Shown here: in pieces, positions 57,132 to 64,000 of the stretch
How the letters are laid out: every line of letters begins with the position of its first letter
How positions within the stretch are numbered: position 1 is the first letter of the stretch
Origin: Kitasatospora cheerisanensis KCTC 2395
GTDB taxonomy: Bacteria; Actinomycetota; Actinomycetes; Streptomycetales; Streptomycetaceae
DNA: 64,000 nucleotides
Direction of reading: 5' to 3'
NCBI RefSeq assembly: GCF_000696185.1
Contig: NZ_KK853997.1
Location: forward strand, 5,583,966 to 5,647,965
Translations under genes and position numbers: made by a program
Notes under the pieces: model-generated
The model's input: only the letters and a program-made list of their open reading frames with translations
Told to the model about the DNA's origin: nothing
The model's database searches: none

Positions 57132-58732
57132 CCCATCACCCCAACCACGGCCTCGCCGTGGCGCTGTTCGCCGTCGTCGTCGCCGTGACGCTGACCATCA
57201 CGGTCTGGGTCGGCCGCCGCGGCCACGCCGCCGAGGACTTCTTCGCCGGCGGCCGGGACTTCTCCCCGCTGCAGAACGGCTTCGCCCTCTCCGGCGACTA
57301 CCTGTCGGCCGCCTCCTTCCTCGGCGTCACCGGCCTGATCGCGCTGTACGGCTACGACGGCGTGCTCTACAGCATCGGCTTCCTGGTGGCCTGGCTGGTC
57401 GTGCTGATGCTGGTGTCCGAACTGGTCCGCAACGCGGGCCGGTACACGCTGGCCGACGTGCTGGCGCTGCGGATGCGGCAGCGGCCGGTGCGGGCCGCGG
57501 CCGGACTGTCGTCCATGGTCGTCACGCTGATGTACCTGATCGCGCAGATGGTCGGCGCGGGCAGCCTGGTCGCGCTGCTGCTGAACACCAACAGCGGGGC
57601 CGCCAAGGCGTGGACCATCATCGCGGTCGGCGCCCTGATGATCGTCTACGTGACGGTCGGCGGGATGCGCGCCACCACCTGGATCCAGATCGTCAAGGCC
57701 TTCCTGCTGGTGGGCGGTTCGGTGCTGCTCACGGTGCTGGTGCTGGCCCGCTTCCACGGCGACCTGGGCGCGCTGATGGAGACCGCGGCGCGGCGCAGCG
57801 GCGAGGGCGAGAAGTACCTGCAGCCGGGCCTCAACTACGGCTCCGGGGTGATCAGCCGGCTGGACTTCGTCAGCCTCGGCCTGGCGCTGGTGCTCGGCAC
57901 CGGCGGCCTGCCGCACATCCTCAGCCGGTTCTACACGGTGCCGACCGCGCGGGCCGCCCGGCGCTCCACGATGTGGGCGATCGGCCTGATCGGCTCGTTC
58001 TACCTGATGGCGATCGTGCTCGGGCTCGGGGCGGGCGCGGTGGTCGGCGGGCACGACCTGCGGGCGGCCAACTCGGCGGGCAACACGGCGGTTCCGCTGC
58101 TCGCCCTGGACCTCGGCGGCGGCGACGGCTCGACCTGGGGCCTGCTGCTGTTCGCGGTGATCTCCGCGATCGCGTTCGCCACCATCCTGGCGGTGGTCGC
58201 CGGACTCACCCTGGCCTCCTCCGCCGCCTTCGCCCACGACCTGTACGCCCGGGCGCTGCGGCGCGAGAACGGCCGGCAGGTGTCCGAGCGCGAGGAGGTG
58301 ATCGCGGCCCGGGTCTCCGCCGTCGTGATCGGCGGCCTCGCGATCGTGCTCAGCCTGTACGCGCAGCGGCTGAACGTCGCGTTCCTGGTCGGCCTGGCCT
58401 TCGCGGTGGCCGCCTCCGCGAACCTGCCGACGCTGCTGTACTCGCTGTTCTGGAAGCGCTTCTCCACCCGCGGCGCGGTCTGGTCGGTGTACGGCGGCCT
58501 GGTCCCGGCGGTGGTGCTGGTGCTGTTCTCGCCGGTCGTCTCCGGGACGAAGACCTCGGTGATCCCCGGGATGGACTTCCACTGGTTCCCGCTGGAGAAC
58601 CCCGGCCTGGTCTCCATCCCGCTGGGCTTCCTGGCCGGCTGGCTGGGCACCCTGCTGGACCGCGAGCCCGCCGACGAGGACGGCTACGCCGAGCTGGAGG
58701 TCCGCGCCCTGACGGGTGCCGGCGCCGCCTGA
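57128..58732 (+). CDS. Sodium:solute symporter, ActP/MctC type
   Basis: A 534-residue transporter of the SSS family with about 13 membrane helices. Typical stretches are DFFAGGRDFSPLQNGFALSGDYLSAASFLGVTGLI near the N-terminus and LDFVSLGLALVLGTGGLPHILSRFYTVP (the SSS signature region, residues ~240-270). Pairing with DUF485 and similarity to ActP suggest uptake of acetate or other short monocarboxylates driven by sodium or protons. The start overlaps the DUF485 stop (ATGA), so the two are made together. A hairpin ends the operon. Confidence 0.88.
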   Translation: MTHHPNHGLAVALFAVVVAVTLTITVWVGRRGHAAEDFFAGGRDFSPLQNGFALSGDYLSAASFLGVTGLIALYGYDGVLYSIGFLVAWLVVLMLVSELVRNAGRYTLADVLALRMRQRPVRAAAGLSSMVVTLMYLIAQMVGAGSLVALLLNTNSGAAKAWTIIAVGALMIVYVTVGGMRATTWIQIVKAFLLVGGSVLLTVLVLARFHGDLGALMETAARRSGEGEKYLQPGLNYGSGVISRLDFVSLGLALVLGTGGLPHILSRFYTVPTARAARRSTMWAIGLIGSFYLMAIVLGLGAGAVVGGHDLRAANSAGNTAVPLLALDLGGGDGSTWGLLLFAVISAIAFATILAVVAGLTLASSAAFAHDLYARALRRENGRQVSEREEVIAARVSAVVIGGLAIVLSLYAQRLNVAFLVGLAFAVAASANLPTLLYSLFWKRFSTRGAVWSVYGGLVPAVVLVLFSPVVSGTKTSVIPGMDFHWFPLENPGLVSIPLGFLAGWLGTLLDREPADEDGYAELEVRALTGAGAA

Positions 58733-58742
58733 CGGAGCGTCG

Positions 58743-58783
58743 ACGGCCGGGCCCGCACCCTCCCGGGTGCGGGGCCCGGCCGT
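58743..58783. terminator. Hairpin terminator between symporter and sucrase/ferredoxin-like gene
   Basis: An inverted repeat ACGGCCGGGCCCGCACCC / GGGTGCGGGGCCCGGCCGT (one bulged G) around a short loop. It lies between convergent genes and ends with CGTTTCTC. Confidence 0.8.
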
Positions 58784-58786
58784 TTC

Positions 58787-59692
58787 TCAGCCGGTGAGCG
58801 CTTCGAGGGCGGTGACGTCCATCCGGGACGGGGTGCCCGGGGCCTTGCCGCAGCTCTCCGGTCGGGGCGGCTCGCTCGCGGACTCCGCCACCGTCGCCCG
58901 CCAGCGGCGCCCGTCGGCGTGCCGCACCTCCACCGTCCAGCCGTCGCCGTCCCGCTGCTGACGCATGGTCAGGTCGGCCGCGGCGCTCTCCCCGGTCAGC
59001 TCGCGGACGGCCTGCTCCGCCGCCTGGGAGGGGCGCGGCCAGTACGAGCGGCCGCGGGAGTGGGCGGGGACGGTGTGGCCGGCGGCGGTGGCGGCCAGCA
59101 CCTCCTTCGCGGACTCCGCGGTGAGCCGGCCGTACGCGTAGCCGTGCGGCAGCACCAGCATGGTGGGGGAGAAGCGGTGCCCGCCGAGGTGGGTGACCTC
59201 CCAGGCCTCGCTGTGGCCGGCGGCCGCGAGGTCGGCGGCCAGCGGGCGGCCGAGCAGCGCGCAGCAGCGGTCGCGGCGGCCGTTGGTGCACACCAGGGCG
59301 ATCGGGCCGCCGACGTGCTCGGCGCCGAAGCCGCCGTGCCGGCCCGCGCCGAGGGCGGCGAAGTCGAGGTCGAGCAGCGCGGCGGGGGAGTCGATCCGGG
59401 CGCGGCGCACCCACGGGTCGGCGGGCGAGGTGTGCGCGATCAGCACCTCGTGCCGGGCCGCGGTGTCGGTGTCGGCGTGCCGCCCGGGCCGGCGGATCAG
59501 CGCGATCCGGACGCCGGTGCCGTCGGCCGCCCGGTCGAGCGCCGCCCCGAGTTCCGGATCGAGGTGGCTCGCGGTGAGCGCCTTCGCGCCCCAGGGGCCG
59601 GGCTGTTCGAGGAGCAGCCAGGTGGTGGCGGTGGCCGCGGTGGCCGCCAGCGGCTCGGTCAGTTCGCGCGACAGCGTCGTACAGGTGCTCAC
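58787..59692 (-). CDS. Sucrase/ferredoxin-like (Suc_Fer) protein
   Basis: A 301-residue protein with the thioredoxin-like ferredoxin signature of the family: VCTNGRRDRCCALLGRPLA (cysteines near residues 138-146) and EVTHLGGHRFSPTMLVLPHG (~165-185). The second cysteine/histidine set is where related proteins hold a 2Fe-2S cluster. The C-terminal ~70 residues (SSAADLTMRQQ...) are a separate small region, rich in tryptophan and arginine. Function is not known; a redox role is likely. GTG at 59692 is chosen, with 59701 also possible; neither has a clear ribosome site. It points towards the symporter operon terminator. Confidence 0.82.
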   Translation of the reverse strand: MSTCTTLSRELTEPLAATAATATTWLLLEQPGPWGAKALTASHLDPELGAALDRAADGTGVRIALIRRPGRHADTDTAARHEVLIAHTSPADPWVRRARIDSPAALLDLDFAALGAGRHGGFGAEHVGGPIALVCTNGRRDRCCALLGRPLAADLAAAGHSEAWEVTHLGGHRFSPTMLVLPHGYAYGRLTAESAKEVLAATAAGHTVPAHSRGRSYWPRPSQAAEQAVRELTGESAAADLTMRQQRDGDGWTVEVRHADGRRWRATVAESASEPPRPESCGKAPGTPSRMDVTALEALTG

Positions 59693-59818
59693 CCGCCACA
59701 CACTAGTGCGCCGCCGCGGCCCGGCCGCGGAGGGACGGGCCGCCCGGTGGACGCGGAACGGCGGGAACCTCCCGGGAGGCCCCCGCCGTCGGGCAGTTGA
59801 CGTGCCGTCAGGCCGGCG

Positions 59819-62265
<2,447 letters not shown>

Positions 62266-62489
62266 CGCTGCGGGGCTCCCTTGCGGTACTGGGGTCGGAC
62301 GCGGGCGTGAACGCCCCCCATTGTGGACCCTCGGTGGGACACCACCCGTCACCCGGGCCGCTTCCGCCGCTGGCGAACGCGCCGGGCGGCCGGACACCTG
62401 ACGGCGGCGCCGGGCGTTGCACCAGAATGGGGGACGTCACAAGCCCCCGGCCCGGACACTCCGGAACCGACGACGGGAAGGACCCCCGC

Positions 62490-63824
62490 ATGGCCAACCC
62501 CGGCCCCGCCAGCGGCCTCGCCATCACCGAACACCGCCTGGCCAACGGCCTGCGCGTGGTGCTCTCCGAGGACCACCTCACTCCGGTCACCGCCGTCTGC
62601 CTCTGGTACGACGTGGGCTCCCGGCACGAGGTCAAGGGGCGCACCGGGCTCGCCCACCTCTTCGAGCACCTGATGTTCCAGGGCTCGGCCAACGTCTCCA
62701 ACAACGGGCACTTCGAACTGGTCCAGGGCGCCGGCGGCTCGCTCAACGGCACCACCAGCTTCGAGCGCACCAACTACTTCGAGACCATGCCCGCCCACCA
62801 ACTGGAGCTCGCGCTCTGGCTGGAGGCCGACCGGATGGGCTCGCTGCTGGCCGCCCTGGACGACACGTCCATGGAGAACCAGCGCGACGTGGTGAAGAAC
62901 GAGCGCCGCCAGCGCTACGACAACGTGCCCTACGGCACCGCGTTCGAGAAGCTCACCGCGCTGTCCTTCCCCGCGGACCACCCGTACCACCACACCCCGA
63001 TCGGCTCGATGGCCGACCTGGACGCCGCCACCCTGGAGGACGCCCGCGCGTTCTTCCGCACCTACTACGCGCCCAACAACGCGGTGCTGTCGATCGTCGG
63101 TGACCTCGACCCCGAGCAGACCATCGCCTGGGTGGAGAAGTACTTCGGCTCGATCCCCGGCCACGACGGCAAGCAGCCGCCGCGCGACGGCACGCTGCCC
63201 GCCACCATGGACGGCGAGTCCCGCGAGCTGATCCGCGAGGACGTCCCGTCCCGCGCGCTGATGGCCGCCTACCGGCTGCCGCACGACGGCACCCGGCAGG
63301 CCGACGCCGCCGACCTCGCGCTGACCATCCTCGGCAGCGGCGAGTCCTCCCGGCTGTACAACCGGCTGGTCCGCCGCGACCGCACCGCCGTCGCCGCCGG
63401 CTTCGGCCTGCTGCGGCTCTCCGGCGCGCCCTCGCTGGGCTGGCTGGACGTCAAGGCCGGGGCCGGCGCCACCATCGAGCAGATCGAGGCCGCCGTCGAC
63501 GAGGAGCTCGCCCGGTTCGCCGCCGAGGGCCCCACCGCCGAGGAGCTCGAGCGCGCCCAGGCCCAGATCGAGCGCGAGTGGCTGGACCGGCTCACCACCG
63601 TGGCCGGCCGCGCGGACGAACTCTGCCGCTACGCCGTCCTGTTCGGCGACCCGAAGCTGGTCAACAACGCGCTGGCGAAGGTCCTCGACGTCACCGCCGA
63701 GGAGGTCCGGGAGGTGGCCGCGGCCCGGCTGCGCCCCGACAACCGGGCGGTGCTGGTGTACGAGCCGACCCCCGACGACAGCAACGACGACGACAGCTCC
63801 GAGAACGAGGAGGCGGCGGCGTGA
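62490..63824 (+). CDS. M16-family zinc metallopeptidase (zinc-binding subunit)
   Basis: A 444-residue pitrilysin-family peptidase. The inverted zinc motif HLFEHLMFQGS (HxxEH, near residue 59) and the distal Glu in NERRQRYDNVPYG (~140) complete the metal site. Two M16 domains are visible; the C-terminal one ends in a polar acidic tail (DDSNDDDSSENEEAAA). M16 peptidases work as pairs of an active and an inactive subunit; here a second M16 gene overlaps by four bases, which fits that model. The ATG at 62490 is chosen with GGAAGGA upstream; an earlier in-frame ATG lies at 62427. It is divergent from parC. Confidence 0.9.
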   Translation: MANPGPASGLAITEHRLANGLRVVLSEDHLTPVTAVCLWYDVGSRHEVKGRTGLAHLFEHLMFQGSANVSNNGHFELVQGAGGSLNGTTSFERTNYFETMPAHQLELALWLEADRMGSLLAALDDTSMENQRDVVKNERRQRYDNVPYGTAFEKLTALSFPADHPYHHTPIGSMADLDAATLEDARAFFRTYYAPNNAVLSIVGDLDPEQTIAWVEKYFGSIPGHDGKQPPRDGTLPATMDGESRELIREDVPSRALMAAYRLPHDGTRQADAADLALTILGSGESSRLYNRLVRRDRTAVAAGFGLLRLSGAPSLGWLDVKAGAGATIEQIEAAVDEELARFAAEGPTAEELERAQAQIEREWLDRLTTVAGRADELCRYAVLFGDPKLVNNALAKVLDVTAEEVREVAAARLRPDNRAVLVYEPTPDDSNDDDSSENEEAAA

Positions 63825-64000
63825 GCGACACCCCCGCGCAGTACGTGCCGGCGATGGACTTCCACCCGCAGCCGCAGCCCGGCACCCCCACCCCGTGGGC
63901 GTTCCCGGCCCCCGAACGGCTCACCCTGGCCAACGGCCTGACGGTGCTTCACTGCCACCGCCCCGGCCAGCAGCTGGTCGCCGTCGACATGGTGCTGGAC
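63821..64000 (+). CDS. Second M16 peptidase, N-terminal part
   Basis: The gene starts at a GTG overlapping the preceding stop (GTGA) and continues past the window. The first 60 codons read MSDTPAQYVPAMDFHPQPQPGT ... ERLTLANGLTVLHCHRPGQQLVAVDMVLD, the usual start of an M16 N-terminal domain (LANGLxV...). No HxxEH motif is reached before the window ends, so whether this is the active or the inactive partner cannot be said. Confidence 0.82.
   Translation, partial: MSDTPAQYVPAMDFHPQPQPGTPTPWAFPAPERLTLANGLTVLHCHRPGQQLVAVDMVLD

Overview
The window is high-GC actinobacterial chromosome (about 72-74% G+C outside one island). It fits the Streptomycetaceae (Streptomyces or Kitasatospora). The reasons are the principal sigma factor HrdB next to a WhiH-type sporulation regulator, a cobalamin-dependent ribonucleotide reductase behind nrdR, a LexA with a long N-terminal extension, and GTG/TTG starts with ATGA overlaps. 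No tRNA, rRNA or CRISPR array was recognised.

Layout. 1-7.8 kb: end of a siderophore synthetase gene, a DinG-type helicase, lexA, and divergent nrdR-nrdJ with SOS and NrdR sites between them. 7.8-19.8 kb: a DUF1963-like protein, an NmrA-like protein, an HTH/Clp_N pair under two matching operators, a sugar ABC importer (binding lipoprotein plus two permeases), a large secreted deacetylase-like protein, and a DUF4173-type membrane protein. 20-27.5 kb: MFS exporter with divergent TetR regulator, rnhB, two hypotheticals, and a RecQ helicase with a C-terminal phosphoribosyltransferase-like domain.

27.86-36.65 kb: an 8.8-kb mobile element of Tn554-like gene organisation sits inside a DUF4192-family gene. 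Its cargo is a low-GC two-gene cassette, an AAA ATPase overlapping an HNH endonuclease, most like a divergent Septu (PtuA/PtuB) anti-phage system. Four tail-to-head overlapping genes for tyrosine recombinases and an accessory protein form the transposition module. Removing 27862-36647 rejoins the host gene in frame, so the ends can be placed almost to the base. This is the most interesting part of the window.

38-64 kb: proline iminopeptidase-like hydrolase, glycogen-debranching-like protein, Nudix regulator of NrtR type, an ABC ATPase/permease pair, whiH, hrdB, a secreted trypsin-like protease, a DUF7455 protein, parE, a two-component system, a DUF485/acetate-type symporter pair, a sucrase/ferredoxin-like protein, parC, and two M16 peptidases (the last one cut by the window end).

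Caution for all readers: several conserved genes (lexA, parC, the NmrA-like gene, the debranching-like gene twice, the ABC ATPase gene, the 23.4-kb gene, perhaps the DUF4192 3' part) each need one extra G or C to restore the frame. Because lexA and parC are among them, uncorrected single-base deletions in the assembly are the likeliest cause. These genes are annotated here as single frameshifted genes.
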